A DNA stretch of 64,000 nucleotides, from assembly GCA_051877515.1 (NCBI GenBank), contig JBJEIY010000017.1, positions 310,001 through 374,000 on the forward strand, in the 5' to 3' direction. The DNA comes from XBB1006 sp051877515. GTDB lineage: Bacteria > Bacillota > Clostridia > Lachnospirales > Lachnospiraceae. Numbering within the stretch: the stretch's first letter is position 1; each line of letters begins with the position of its first letter. The notes under the pieces were generated by a model. That model was not told where the DNA came from. It searched no databases and was given only the letters and a program-made list of their open reading frames with translations. The translations under genes were made by a program, and so were the position numbers. Shown in pieces: positions 42,716-53,007 of the stretch.

Positions 42716-43420
42716 ATGAAAGAATTAAATCATTTGGCTATTATTTTAGACGGAAATGGGAGATGGGCAAAGTCACGGGGACTTCCCCGTACCGCTGGAC
42801 ACGTCCAGGGTGCCAAAAATGTTGAAAATATCTGCCGTTTATGTTATGCAAAGGGGATCCAATACCTGACGGTATATGCTTTTTCCACCGAAAACTGGAA
42901 GCGGCCCCAGGATGAAGTGGCCACACTGATGAAACTTCTGAATTCTTATCTGGATTCCTGCATTCGCAGTTCAAAGCAGGATAATATGAAGGTGAGGTTT
43001 TTGGGAGACCGCCATGGTCTGGAAGATCTTAGGGATAAAATGGAGCGTCTGGAAGAAATTTCAAAGGACAATACAGGATTGAATCTGCAGATCGCACTCA
43101 ATTACGGCTCCAGGGATGAGATCCTTCGAGGGGTTAAAAAGCTGGTCAGACAGGCGAAACAGGATGACTTGAAGGCGGATGAGATTACGGAGCAGACCAT
43201 TGCCCGGATGCTGGATACAGCAGATATTCCGGATCCGGATTTATTGGTCCGGACCAGTGGAGAACAGAGACTGTCCAATTTTCTGTTATGGCAGCTGGCC
43301 TATACCGAGTTTTATTTTACTCCGGTTGCATGGCCTGATTTTGATGAGAAGCAGCTGGATCTGGCAATAGATGCCTACTATGGAAGAGACAGACGTTTCG
43401 GAGCTGTAAAGGGGGAATAA
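42716..43420 (+). CDS. uppS: Undecaprenyl diphosphate synthase (isoprenyl transferase)
   Basis: 234 residues from ATG 42716. LDGNGRWAKSRG (catalytic Asp and FPP-binding Arg, near residue 10), YAFSTENWKRP near 60, and C-terminal PDLLVRTSGEQRLSNFLLWQ that ends the cis-prenyltransferase fold. It makes the C55 lipid carrier for peptidoglycan and teichoic acid. GGTGAG precedes the start. Substrate supply comes from dxr and ispG in the same operon. Confidence 0.97.
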   Translation: MKELNHLAIILDGNGRWAKSRGLPRTAGHVQGAKNVENICRLCYAKGIQYLTVYAFSTENWKRPQDEVATLMKLLNSYLDSCIRSSKQDNMKVRFLGDRHGLEDLRDKMERLEEISKDNTGLNLQIALNYGSRDEILRGVKKLVRQAKQDDLKADEITEQTIARMLDTADIPDPDLLVRTSGEQRLSNFLLWQLAYTEFYFTPVAWPDFDEKQLDLAIDAYYGRDRRFGAVKGE

Positions 43421-43421
43421 G

Positions 43422-44222
43422 ATGTTTAAAACAAGACTGATTAGCGGAGTGATACTGGTAGTTCTTGCTTTATTTTTGATCATAACCGGAGGGAATGTGC
43501 TGTTTTTTTCCATGATAGCGATTTCACTTATGGGTTTATTTGAATTGTATCGTGTATTTAAGATTCATAATCGCCTTCCGGGCTTTATAGGATATATCGC
43601 GGTGATTCTGTATTATCTGGATTTAAAACTGGAGTATTTACCGGATATCAGAATGCTTTTTGTGGGATCCTTAATCCTGATACTGGCTGCGTTCGTGATC
43701 CGGTATCCTCATTATGATGTCACCCAGATGATGGCAGCATTTTTTGGTATCTTTTATGTGGGAGTTCTTGTTTCTTTTGTATATCAGACCAGAATGCTTC
43801 CCTGGGGTAATGTTTTGGTATGGCTGATCTTCTTGTCTTCCTGGGGATGCGATACCTGTGCTTATTGTACGGGAATGTTGTTTGGAAAGCATAAGATGAC
43901 GCCCTTATTAAGCCCCAAAAAAACAGTAGAAGGAGCAGTTGGAGGAGTGATCGGCAGTGTGCTTCTGACCTTATTATATGGTTGGATCATGGGACGGTTT
44001 ATGCCGATGGAGAAGAGGATACTGATCGTTATGGCTGTGATAGCGGTGTTTGGTTCGTTGATCTCCATGATTGGCGATCTGGCAGCATCTGCCATCAAAA
44101 GAAACTATGATGTAAAGGATTACGGAAAACTGATCCCCGGACATGGGGGAATTCTGGATCGCTTTGACAGTGTATTTTTTACGGCACCGATTGTATATTT
44201 TCTGGCAGCATATTTGTTATAA
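43422..44222 (+). CDS. cdsA: Phosphatidate cytidylyltransferase
   Basis: 266 residues, about seven to eight membrane helices. The CDP-diglyceride synthetase signature is complete at the C-terminus: KRNYDVKDYGKLIPGHGG then ILDRFDS (about 223-248). It makes CDP-diacylglycerol from phosphatidate and CTP for phospholipid synthesis. The ATG is one base past the uppS stop with AAAGGGGGAA upstream. Confidence 0.97.
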   Translation: MFKTRLISGVILVVLALFLIITGGNVLFFSMIAISLMGLFELYRVFKIHNRLPGFIGYIAVILYYLDLKLEYLPDIRMLFVGSLILILAAFVIRYPHYDVTQMMAAFFGIFYVGVLVSFVYQTRMLPWGNVLVWLIFLSSWGCDTCAYCTGMLFGKHKMTPLLSPKKTVEGAVGGVIGSVLLTLLYGWIMGRFMPMEKRILIVMAVIAVFGSLISMIGDLAASAIKRNYDVKDYGKLIPGHGGILDRFDSVFFTAPIVYFLAAYLL

Positions 44223-44231
44223 GGAGATACT

Positions 44232-45380
44232 ATGAAGAAAATAGCAATTTTAGGTTCCACCGGTTCCATCGGAACCCAGACACTGGATGTTGTGAGCAGA
44301 CAAAAAGATCTTAGTGTGGTTGCTTTAAGTGCAGGAAGCAACATTGAATTACTGGAACAGCAGGCCCGCCGATTTCATCCTTCTCTGGTATGTGTAGGGG
44401 ATGAGACTAAAGCGAAGATCTTAAGAGATAATTTAAAAGACCTGAATATTCGTGTGGTGTATGGCATGGAAGGATTGCTGGAGATTGCCGTATACGAGAA
44501 GAGCGACATTTTGGTTACGGCCATTGTGGGAATGATGGGCATTCGTCCCACCATTGCGGCGATCAAGGCCGGAAAAACCATTGCACTTGCCAATAAGGAA
44601 ACTTTGGTAAGTGCAGGGCATATCATTATGCCGCTAGCAAATAAGATGGGAATATCCATTCTGCCTGTAGACAGTGAGCACTCAGCTATTTTTCAGTGCC
44701 TGGAAAAAAATACAGGGAATCGTTTCAGGAATATCTGGCTTACAGCATCCGGAGGACCTTTCCTGGGATATACCAGACAGCAGTTAGAAGAGGTAAAACC
44801 GGAGGATGCACTAAAGCATCCAAACTGGTCGATGGGAAGAAAAATAACCATAGATTCAGCTACCATGGTGAATAAGGGGTTGGAGGTCATGGAGGCAAAA
44901 TGGCTTTTTGATGCATCTCTTGACCAGATCAAAGTTCTTGTTCATCCCCAGAGCATTATTCATTCAGCTGTGGAATATGAAGATGGCGCCGTAATAGCAC
45001 AAATGGGAACACCGGATATGAGACTTCCGATTCAGTATGCCCTGTGCTATCCGGAACGCAGACCGATTCCGGGTAAGGCTCTTGATTTTTATGAATTAGG
45101 GAAAATGACTTTTTGTAAACCTGACGAAGAAACTTTTCGGGGATTGGCTTTGGCAAAGATTGCCATGGAAAGAGGGGGAAATGTTCCTACGATATATAAT
45201 GCTGCTAATGAAAAAGCTGTGGATCTGTTTTTGCAAAGGAAGATTTCCTTTTTGCAGATTCCCCAGGTGATTGAGCAGTGTATGGATGAGATACCTTTCT
45301 GGGAAGCTCCTGATGTAGAGAAAATACTGGAGACACAACTTTTAACGGAAAACTATATAGAAAGCAGGTGGCTTCGATGA
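44232..45380 (+). CDS. dxr: 1-deoxy-D-xylulose 5-phosphate reductoisomerase
   Basis: 382 residues. NADPH-binding GSTGSIGTQTLDV (8-20), ANKETLVSAG near 118, SGGPFLGY near 175, and HPNWSMGRKITIDSATMVNK (about 197-216) with the metal and substrate contacts. First committed step of the MEP isoprenoid pathway. AAGGAG precedes the ATG. Overlaps rseP by four bases (ATGA). Confidence 0.98.
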   Translation: MKKIAILGSTGSIGTQTLDVVSRQKDLSVVALSAGSNIELLEQQARRFHPSLVCVGDETKAKILRDNLKDLNIRVVYGMEGLLEIAVYEKSDILVTAIVGMMGIRPTIAAIKAGKTIALANKETLVSAGHIIMPLANKMGISILPVDSEHSAIFQCLEKNTGNRFRNIWLTASGGPFLGYTRQQLEEVKPEDALKHPNWSMGRKITIDSATMVNKGLEVMEAKWLFDASLDQIKVLVHPQSIIHSAVEYEDGAVIAQMGTPDMRLPIQYALCYPERRPIPGKALDFYELGKMTFCKPDEETFRGLALAKIAMERGGNVPTIYNAANEKAVDLFLQRKISFLQIPQVIEQCMDEIPFWEAPDVEKILETQLLTENYIESRWLR

Positions 45381-46408
45381 GCATTATTATAGCGATCATA
45401 ATATTCAGCCTGATCATACTGTTTCATGAATTCGGGCATTTTATATTTGCAAAGGCAAACGGGATCCGGGTAAATGAATTCTGTCTTGGTCTCGGTCCGA
45501 CACTGGTTGGCTTTACCAAAGGAGAAACGAAATACAGTATTAAGCTGCTTCCCTTTGGAGGGGCCTGTATGATGGAGGGAGAGGACGATGACAGTGAGGA
45601 TGAAAGGGCATTTAATAAAAAGCCTGTTTGGGGACGTATTAGTGTAGTTGCGGCAGGACCCGTTTTTAATTTTATCATGGCTTTTATCCTTGCCGTGGTA
45701 GTGATCTCCATGGCCGGTTACGGTGAAAGTGTGATAGGGGAAGTGGCAGAAGGTTCCACTGCCCAGGAAGCAGGACTACAGCCCGGAGACCGGATCACCG
45801 GGATCAATCATAAAAAAATCCATTTATTTAAAGAGATTACTTTCTACACCTATGTTCACCAAGGGGAAGAAATGCTGATCTCCTATGAGCGTAATGGGGA
45901 AGAGCAGGAAGTGACCCTGACTCCAACCTATAGTGAAGAGTATGGCCGTTATATGCTGGGGATTAATTCCACAGCCTATAAAAAGGGCAATGTCCTTCGG
46001 ACTATTCAATACAGTATCTATGAGATCAAGTATTACATTGATACGACCATGACCAGTCTGAAACTACTGGTTACGGGCGGTGTTAGTCTCAATGATCTGT
46101 CCGGTCCGGTGGGGATTGTTTCCAGCATAGGGCAAACCTATGAACAGAGTCAGCCCAGTGGCGCGAAATATGTTTTTTTGAATATGTGTATTATGTGTAT
46201 TTTGTTATCTGCCAATCTCGGAGTCATGAATCTATTGCCTCTTCCGGCACTGGATGGAGGGCGGCTTTTGTTTCTGTTTGTGGAAGCGATCAGGGGCAAG
46301 AGGATAGATCCGAATAAAGAAGGAATGATCCATTTTGCCGGTCTGATTCTTTTGCTGGGTTTGATGGTCCTTGTAATGTTCAATGATATCCGAAAACTGG
46401 TGATGTAG
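45377..46408 (+). CDS. rseP: Site-2 membrane zinc metalloprotease RseP/RasP
   Basis: 343 residues. HEFGH zinc motif at 17-21 in the first helix, a single PDZ domain (about 110-180; GEVAEGSTAQEAGLQPGDRI), and the second active-site segment LPALDGGRLLF near 290. It cuts anti-sigma factors and leftover signal peptides inside the membrane. ATG 45377 overlaps the dxr stop. One PDZ domain is typical for Firmicutes. Confidence 0.97.
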   Translation: MSIIIAIIIFSLIILFHEFGHFIFAKANGIRVNEFCLGLGPTLVGFTKGETKYSIKLLPFGGACMMEGEDDDSEDERAFNKKPVWGRISVVAAGPVFNFIMAFILAVVVISMAGYGESVIGEVAEGSTAQEAGLQPGDRITGINHKKIHLFKEITFYTYVHQGEEMLISYERNGEEQEVTLTPTYSEEYGRYMLGINSTAYKKGNVLRTIQYSIYEIKYYIDTTMTSLKLLVTGGVSLNDLSGPVGIVSSIGQTYEQSQPSGAKYVFLNMCIMCILLSANLGVMNLLPLPALDGGRLLFLFVEAIRGKRIDPNKEGMIHFAGLILLLGLMVLVMFNDIRKLVM

Positions 46409-46443
46409 AATGACAGGCAGCTGTCTGTGGGGAGGAGGAACCT

Positions 46444-47502
46444 GTGAACACGAGAAGAGTGAGTAAGGAAATTGCAATTGGTCAGACATGGATTGGCGGT
46501 AATCACAGTATTAAAATACAGTCTATGACCAATACCAGAACCCAGGATGTAAAGGCAACCGTGGAACAGATCCATCGTCTGGAAAAGGCAGGCTGTGAGA
46601 TCATTCGCTGTGCTGTACCCAATATGGAAGCAGCCATGGCATTGTCAAAAATAAAAGATCAGATTCACATTCCCCTTGTGGCAGATATCCATTTTGATTA
46701 TAAACTTGCCATTGCAGCCATAGAGCAGGGAGCAGATAAGATCCGGATCAATCCCGGCAACATCGGGGGAGAAGATAAGATCCGGGCAGTGGTGGAAGCT
46801 GCAGCAAAGAATCATGTTCCCATTCGTGTGGGTGTGAACAGCGGTTCCTTAGAAAAAGACCTGGTGGAAAAATATCATGGGGTTACCGCGGAAGGAATGG
46901 TGGAGAGTGCACTGGATAAAGTCAGGATCGTGGAACAGTGCGGTTATGACAATCTGGTGATCAGCATCAAAACCACAGATGTATTAATGTGTGTTAGGGC
47001 TCATGAACTGATAGCGGATAGGACGCAGTACCCTCTTCATGTGGGTATTACGGAAGCCGGGACACCAATGACAGGAAGTATCCGGTCTGCACTGGGTCTG
47101 GGATTGATCCTAAATCAGGGGATTGGGGATACCATACGGGTTTCTCTTACAGGAGATCCGGTACAGGAAGTGTTGGCGGCAAAACAGATCCTGCGGACAT
47201 TGGGACTTCGCAGGGGTGGCATTGAGGTTGTAAGCTGTCCAACCTGCGGGCGGACCCAGATTGACCTTATTGGTCTTGCAAATAAAGTGGAAGAACTGGC
47301 ATCAGGATATGATCTACCAATTAAAGTTGCTGTTATGGGCTGTGCGGTGAATGGACCGGGAGAGGCCAGGGAGGCTGATCTTGGTATTGCCGGAGGAATT
47401 GGGGAAGGTCTTCTGATCAAGAAAGGCCAGGTTATACGCAAAATGCCTGAGGAAGAGCTTCTTGGTGCTTTAAAATACGAATTAGATCATTGGAGTGCAT
47501 GA
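46444..47502 (+). CDS. ispG: 4-hydroxy-3-methylbut-2-enyl diphosphate synthase (flavodoxin type)
   Basis: 352 residues. N-terminal TIM barrel (IQSMTNTRTQDVKAT near 20; RINPGNIG near 100) and C-terminal 4Fe-4S domain with CPTCGR near 261 and GCAVNGPGEA near 299 giving the three Cys and one Glu ligands. Penultimate step of the MEP pathway. GTG start at 46444 after GGGGAGGAGG. In Bacillus this slot holds proS; here ispG puts three isoprenoid genes together with uppS and dxr. Confidence 0.97.
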   Translation: MNTRRVSKEIAIGQTWIGGNHSIKIQSMTNTRTQDVKATVEQIHRLEKAGCEIIRCAVPNMEAAMALSKIKDQIHIPLVADIHFDYKLAIAAIEQGADKIRINPGNIGGEDKIRAVVEAAAKNHVPIRVGVNSGSLEKDLVEKYHGVTAEGMVESALDKVRIVEQCGYDNLVISIKTTDVLMCVRAHELIADRTQYPLHVGITEAGTPMTGSIRSALGLGLILNQGIGDTIRVSLTGDPVQEVLAAKQILRTLGLRRGGIEVVSCPTCGRTQIDLIGLANKVEELASGYDLPIKVAVMGCAVNGPGEAREADLGIAGGIGEGLLIKKGQVIRKMPEEELLGALKYELDHWSA

Positions 47503-47505
47503 TAA

Positions 47506-50500
47506 ATGGCAAAGGGATTCTTTGATGTTTTTGGAGAACTGAAACTGGATGAAGAGCTTACAGGTCTTTTGCAGGATGTTTTGGTGGAGAAGATCTCCAC
47601 CAATCCTGCAAGAGACTTTTTGCGTGTGTGGATCAACAGTCCCAGACTGATCCAGAAAAAATCCATCTACTTACTGGAAGAAGAACTAAAGAAACAGATA
47701 TTCAAAAACAAAGACCTGAGTCTTTCCGTGATTGAAAAATTCCAGTTGTCCAGACAGTACACTGCAGAGTATCTTTATCAAGATTATTATGAAAGCATGC
47801 TCCTGGAGCTGGGAAGAAAAAATGCTCTTTTGTTAAATGTTCTGGAAACAGCCAGGATAAGTTTTGAAGATGAACAGACGATGCACCTTTCTTTGCGTAA
47901 AACTTTGGTCTGTGAAGAATTGGAACCGCAATTACTGGAATATCTGGATAAAGTATTTTGCTCCCGCTGCGGTCTGACTCTATTTATCCATACGGATTAC
48001 TATGAAACGGATCGTGTGAATCAGGAAAAGGAAAAAGAAATCCAAATCCGTCAGAGAGTGCAAAGCATTGTAGAACATTCTTCTTTGGGCCGAAAAGAAG
48101 GGGGCAGTCAGAGTGTTCCCGAAACAGCGCAGGAAGAACAGGAAATAGGGCAGTCTTTGGAAAAAGAAAATGTTCCTTCAAAAGCCATACATAATTCAAA
48201 GAAAGAGGAAAAGGGAAGTCGACCGGTTATCCAGTCTAACAATCCGGATGTTGTATATGGACGTGATTTCGAAGGGGATGCCATTGACATTGCAGAAATT
48301 GAAGGTGAGATAGGGGATGTAGTGATCCGTGGCTGTATCCTTTCAACAGACAGCAGAGAAATCCGTAATGAAAAGACCATTCTCATGTTTCAGATCACAG
48401 ATTATACCGATACCATCTGTTTTAAGATGTTTGTTCCTAACGAGCAGGTTGCCCAGATCATGGGAGGAATACAAAAAGGGTCCTTTTACAAAGTGAAGGG
48501 CATTGTCATGACGGACCGGTACGATCATGAATTGACGTTACAGAATATCGGTGGTATAAAGAGGATTTCGGATTTCCGGGTACCCAGAAATGATTCTGCA
48601 GTGGAAAAACGTGTGGAGCTGCATTGCCATACCAAGATGAGTGATATGGATGGAGTGTCAGATGCGGCGGATATCGTAAAGCGAGCCGTACAATGGGGGC
48701 ACAAAGCCATTGCCATTACCGATCACGGTAATGTCCAGGCATTTCCGGAGGCCTTCCATGCCATCAGGGAGTTTAAAGACACACAGACCAAAGTGATTTA
48801 TGGTGTGGAGGGATATCTGGTGGATGATACCAAGGGTATGGTCACCAACTCCAAGGGGCAGTCCCTGGATAGTGATTTTGTGGTATTTGATTTGGAGACC
48901 ACGGGATTAAGTGCGATTACGGATACCATCATTGAGATTGGTGCCGTAAAAGTGCAAAACGGCATGATCGTGGAGCGCTTTTCCACTTTTGTGAATCCCA
49001 GGATGCCCATTCCCTATCGTATTGAGCAGTTAACATCCATTAATGATAATATGGTAATGGATGCGCCTACAATCGAAGAGATATTGCCGGGATTTATGGA
49101 TTTTTGTAAGGGCTGTATTATGGTGGCCCATAATGCGGAGTTTGATATGGGATTTCTGACAGCTGCCTGCGAAAAACAAAACCTTGCCTGTGATTTTACC
49201 GTCATGGATACGGTTGCCATGTCAAGAACTTTGATCCCGACAATTGCAAAATACAAACTGGATCAGGTAGCAAAAGCATTAAAGGTTGATCTGGGACATC
49301 ATCACCGTGCGGTGGATGATGCGGAATGTACGGCACATATTTTTCTGAAACTGTGTGAACGTTTAAAAGAAGAAGGCGTTTCTGATCTGGATGGCGCCAA
49401 TGAACTGGCCCGGGCTTCGGATGATACCATCCGAAAGCTTCCCCAGCATCATGTGATCCTGCTGGCAAAAAATGAAGTGGGCAGAGTGAATTTATATCGG
49501 TTGATATCGTATTCCCACTTGAAATATTTTCACCGTTTTCCAAAGATACCAAAGAGTTTAGTGGAGAAGTATCGGGAAGGAATCCTGGTGGGCTCAGCCT
49601 GTGAAGCCGGAGAATTGTATCAGGCGATCATCCGTCAGCAGTCTGATCAGGAAATTGCCAGAATTGTCAATTTCTATGATTATCTGGAAATCCAGCCTCT
49701 CAGTAACAATGCTTTTATGCTGCGGGGGGAAGAAGCACTTTTTTCTTCGGAAGAAGAGTTAAAGGAGATTAACCGTAAGATCGTAAAGCTTGGTGAGGCT
49801 TTCCAGAAACCGGTTGTTGCCACCTGTGATGTGCATTACCTGGATCCCGAAGATGAGATCTACAGGCGTATTATCCTGGTTGGAAAAGGTTTTGAAGATG
49901 AAGAGTCAGAGCTTTATCTAAGGACTACGGATGAAATGTTAAAGGAGTTTGAATATCTTGGACCGCAAAAGGCAAAGGAAGTTGTTGTTACCAATACGAA
50001 CCTGATCGCGGATATGTGCGAATATATTGAACCGGTCCGGCCGGATAAATGTCCGCCTGTTATTCCGGATTCCGATAAAATTCTACGTACCATCTGTTAC
50101 GAAAAAGCAACATCTATGTATGGGGATCCATTGCCGAAAGTTGTGGAAGAGCGTCTGGAAAGAGAGCTGAATTCCATTATAGGAAATGGCTTCGCCGTTA
50201 TGTATATTATTGCCCAGAAACTTGTGTGGAAGTCCAATGAGGACGGTTATCTGGTGGGATCCCGTGGATCCGTCGGATCTTCTTTTGTGGCTACCATGGC
50301 AGGAATTACGGAAGTAAATCCATTGCCGCCACATTACTATTGTGAACAGTGCCACTATAGTGATTTTGAGTCTGATGAGGTAAAAGCATATGCAGGACGT
50401 TCGGGATGTGATCTTCCGGAAAAAAATTGTCCTGAATGCGGAGCACCTCTTGTTCGTGCCGGATTTGATATTCCATTTGAAACCTTTCTTGGATTTAAGG

Positions 50501-51936
50501 GAAATAAGGAGCCGGATATTGACCTTAATTTTTCCGGTGATTATCAGAGTAAGGCGCATAAATATACCGAGGTTATTTTTGGTGACGGACAGACCTTCCG
50601 GGCAGGAACCATAGGTACACTTGCGGATAAAACGGCCTTTGGATATGTTAAGAAGTACTATGAAGAACGGGGACAGCATAAACGTACAGCGGAAATCGAT
50701 CGTATCGTGCAGGGCTGCGTGGGTGTGCGGAGAACGACCGGACAGCATCCCGGAGGAATCATTGTTCTTCCTTTAGGGGAAGAAATCTATTCGTTTACAC
50801 CGGTACAGCATCCTGCCAATGATATGACAACGGATATCATAACAACTCATTTTGATTATCATTCCATAGATCATAACCTGTTAAAGTTGGATATACTGGG
50901 ACATGATGACCCTACCATGATCCGGATGCTGGAAGATCTGACCGGAATTGATGCAAAGGGTATTCCGTTGGATGACAAAAAAGTAATGTCCCTGTTTCGG
51001 AATACCAGTGCACTTGGCATTTCACCGGAAGATATCGGGGGATGTCCGTTAGGTTGTCTTGGAATTCCGGAGTTTGGAACTGATTTTGTAATCCAGATGC
51101 TTGTGGATACCAAACCGCAGTCTTTTTCTGATCTGATCAGAATATCCGGCTTAAGTCATGGAACGGATGTATGGCTGGGAAATGCACAAACCCTGATCGA
51201 AGAGGGAAAAGCCACGATTTCTACTGCAATTTGTACCCGAGATGATATTATGACGTATCTTATCGGTATGGGATTGGAAAGCGAACTTTCTTTTACCATT
51301 ATGGAGTCGGTTCGTAAAGGAAAAGGCCTGAAACCGGAGTGGGAAGAAGTTATGAAGGAACATCAAGTGCCTGACTGGTATATCTGGTCCTGCAAAAAGA
51401 TCAAGTATATGTTCCCGAAGGCGCATGCCGCTGCCTATGTTATGATGGCATGGCGTATTGCCTATTGTAAGGTGTATTATCCTCTGGCCTATTATGCGGC
51501 CTATTTTTCCATCCGTGCCAGCGCATTTAACTACGAATTAATGTGCCAGGGACCGGAAAAGCTGAAATTTTATATGAAACAGATTGAAGGGCAGGAAGTG
51601 ATTTCCAAGAAAGACGAAGATACATTAAAAGATATGAAAAATGTCATGGAAATGTATGCAAGGGGATTTGAGTTTATGAAAATCGATATCTACCAAGCCC
51701 AGGCAAGAAGAGTATCCATTATTGACGGAAAACTGATGCCGCCGTTAAGTTCTATTGAGGGAATGGGAGGTAATGCGGCAGATGCTGTTGTGGAAGCGGC
51801 AAAAGAAGGTCCATTCTTATCCCGGGATGATTTCAAGGTCAGAACTAAAGTATCCCAGACCTGTATCGACCTGATGACAGAACTGGGAATACTGGAATTG
51901 CCGGAAAGTAACCAGCTTTCTTTATTTGATTTCTAG
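47506..51936 (+). CDS. polC: DNA polymerase III PolC (Gram-positive replicative polymerase)
   Basis: 1476 residues. N-terminal domain and OB fold (about 250-360), PHP domain split around an inserted DEDDh proofreading exonuclease (FVVFDLETTGLS near 462; HHRAVDDAECTAH near 605), catalytic palm with acidic KEPDIDLNFSGDY near 1005, fingers, and a Cys4 zinc motif (CEQCHYSDF ... CPECGAP near 946-985) typical of PolC. Full length, no frameshift. GGAGTG precedes the ATG, three bases after ispG. Ends 24 bases from a convergent gene without a clear terminator. Confidence 0.98.
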   Translation: MAKGFFDVFGELKLDEELTGLLQDVLVEKISTNPARDFLRVWINSPRLIQKKSIYLLEEELKKQIFKNKDLSLSVIEKFQLSRQYTAEYLYQDYYESMLLELGRKNALLLNVLETARISFEDEQTMHLSLRKTLVCEELEPQLLEYLDKVFCSRCGLTLFIHTDYYETDRVNQEKEKEIQIRQRVQSIVEHSSLGRKEGGSQSVPETAQEEQEIGQSLEKENVPSKAIHNSKKEEKGSRPVIQSNNPDVVYGRDFEGDAIDIAEIEGEIGDVVIRGCILSTDSREIRNEKTILMFQITDYTDTICFKMFVPNEQVAQIMGGIQKGSFYKVKGIVMTDRYDHELTLQNIGGIKRISDFRVPRNDSAVEKRVELHCHTKMSDMDGVSDAADIVKRAVQWGHKAIAITDHGNVQAFPEAFHAIREFKDTQTKVIYGVEGYLVDDTKGMVTNSKGQSLDSDFVVFDLETTGLSAITDTIIEIGAVKVQNGMIVERFSTFVNPRMPIPYRIEQLTSINDNMVMDAPTIEEILPGFMDFCKGCIMVAHNAEFDMGFLTAACEKQNLACDFTVMDTVAMSRTLIPTIAKYKLDQVAKALKVDLGHHHRAVDDAECTAHIFLKLCERLKEEGVSDLDGANELARASDDTIRKLPQHHVILLAKNEVGRVNLYRLISYSHLKYFHRFPKIPKSLVEKYREGILVGSACEAGELYQAIIRQQSDQEIARIVNFYDYLEIQPLSNNAFMLRGEEALFSSEEELKEINRKIVKLGEAFQKPVVATCDVHYLDPEDEIYRRIILVGKGFEDEESELYLRTTDEMLKEFEYLGPQKAKEVVVTNTNLIADMCEYIEPVRPDKCPPVIPDSDKILRTICYEKATSMYGDPLPKVVEERLERELNSIIGNGFAVMYIIAQKLVWKSNEDGYLVGSRGSVGSSFVATMAGITEVNPLPPHYYCEQCHYSDFESDEVKAYAGRSGCDLPEKNCPECGAPLVRAGFDIPFETFLGFKGNKEPDIDLNFSGDYQSKAHKYTEVIFGDGQTFRAGTIGTLADKTAFGYVKKYYEERGQHKRTAEIDRIVQGCVGVRRTTGQHPGGIIVLPLGEEIYSFTPVQHPANDMTTDIITTHFDYHSIDHNLLKLDILGHDDPTMIRMLEDLTGIDAKGIPLDDKKVMSLFRNTSALGISPEDIGGCPLGCLGIPEFGTDFVIQMLVDTKPQSFSDLIRISGLSHGTDVWLGNAQTLIEEGKATISTAICTRDDIMTYLIGMGLESELSFTIMESVRKGKGLKPEWEEVMKEHQVPDWYIWSCKKIKYMFPKAHAAAYVMMAWRIAYCKVYYPLAYYAAYFSIRASAFNYELMCQGPEKLKFYMKQIEGQEVISKKDEDTLKDMKNVMEMYARGFEFMKIDIYQAQARRVSIIDGKLMPPLSSIEGMGGNAADAVVEAAKEGPFLSRDDFKVRTKVSQTCIDLMTELGILELPESNQLSLFDF

Positions 51937-51960
51937 GTTCCTGCGCTTTGAAAGAGGCGT

Positions 51961-52986
51961 TTATTCTTCCAGTACACCCGGATTAAAGACACTGACACTG
52001 GGTTTTCCTGTGGCAGGAGTATAATAGAATGTACTGAGATTATCGTAGGCGGTAAAATAAATATAAGAGCTTGTTACATTGATATTTGCATAGTTACCGG
52101 CACAAATCTCTTCTGACTCGGTGCCATCGGTTTTTACCCGGCACAGAGCAGGAGAGGTTTTACTGTTGCGCTGATAGTACAGATAGCTTCCGTTAATGTT
52201 AAAACAGTCTGCCCGTTCTCCGGTAATTTCGGTGATTTCCTGTGTTTCCATGTTCAGTTTGGAAAGAGCATAATCACGCTGGGGATCCATGTAATACACA
52301 TAACCGTCATGGAAGATGGGATTGTAGAAATCTCCCTCACGGACGGTAATGGAGGATTGCTGTACTGTATCCATACGGTGCAGATGATGTTCGGAAGAAA
52401 CCCCGGCATAATAAAGGTATTGTTTTTGTGCATCTACTGCGATCAAAGGCTCTTTGACCACCTGTTCCTTTTCGGTACCATCTATCTTGATCCGGTATAA
52501 AGTGGAGGCCTCTTTCTTATCGTAGTGAATATAATAGACATAATTTCCGCACAGACAGGCATACAGGCTGGGATCACCGTCCAATACTTTTTTTGTTTTT
52601 CCGTCCGGGGATATCCGGCAAAGGGCATGCCGGTTAATGTTAAGAAAGGAAAAGGCAGTATCAGAATCGGAATTGTTCCGGGTATAGTATAAATAGTTGT
52701 CATCTGCATTGATATAGGCGACTGTGTCTTCCGAGATCTTTTCCAGATCAGAACCGGTCCGGTTGATACTGTATAATTTCATATTGTCATTGGGATTGGC
52801 AAAATAGATGACCCCGTCTTTTTCGCAGAAATATCCGCCATTATACAGATTACCACCGGTATTTCCCTGAATGAATCCATCCGAAAACCGGGTGCGGGAA
52901 TGGTTTAAATAAAACAGGATTCCGCTTACTGCCAAAAGAAAAAGCAGGATACAAATAATAACTTTTAACATTTTTGATGATTTCAT
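51961..52986 (-). CDS. Membrane-anchored DUF5050-type beta-propeller protein
   Basis: 341 residues. One N-terminal membrane helix (about 7-27) then six to seven repeats of Tyr-rich blades of the type YIYFTAYDNLSTFY, with pairs such as YLYYTRNNSD and VYYMDPQRDYALSKL, characteristic of extracellular DUF5050/PQQ-like propellers. Likely binds a surface ligand; no enzyme motif seen. It is transcribed with the PHP gene, 21 bases downstream of it, against the direction of all neighbours, and is convergent with polC. Confidence 0.8.
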   Translation of the reverse strand: MKSSKMLKVIICILLFLLAVSGILFYLNHSRTRFSDGFIQGNTGGNLYNGGYFCEKDGVIYFANPNDNMKLYSINRTGSDLEKISEDTVAYINADDNYLYYTRNNSDSDTAFSFLNINRHALCRISPDGKTKKVLDGDPSLYACLCGNYVYYIHYDKKEASTLYRIKIDGTEKEQVVKEPLIAVDAQKQYLYYAGVSSEHHLHRMDTVQQSSITVREGDFYNPIFHDGYVYYMDPQRDYALSKLNMETQEITEITGERADCFNINGSYLYYQRNSKTSPALCRVKTDGTESEEICAGNYANINVTSSYIYFTAYDNLSTFYYTPATGKPSVSVFNPGVLEE

Positions 52987-53007
52987 AGTGAATTCCCCTG
53001 TCTTGTT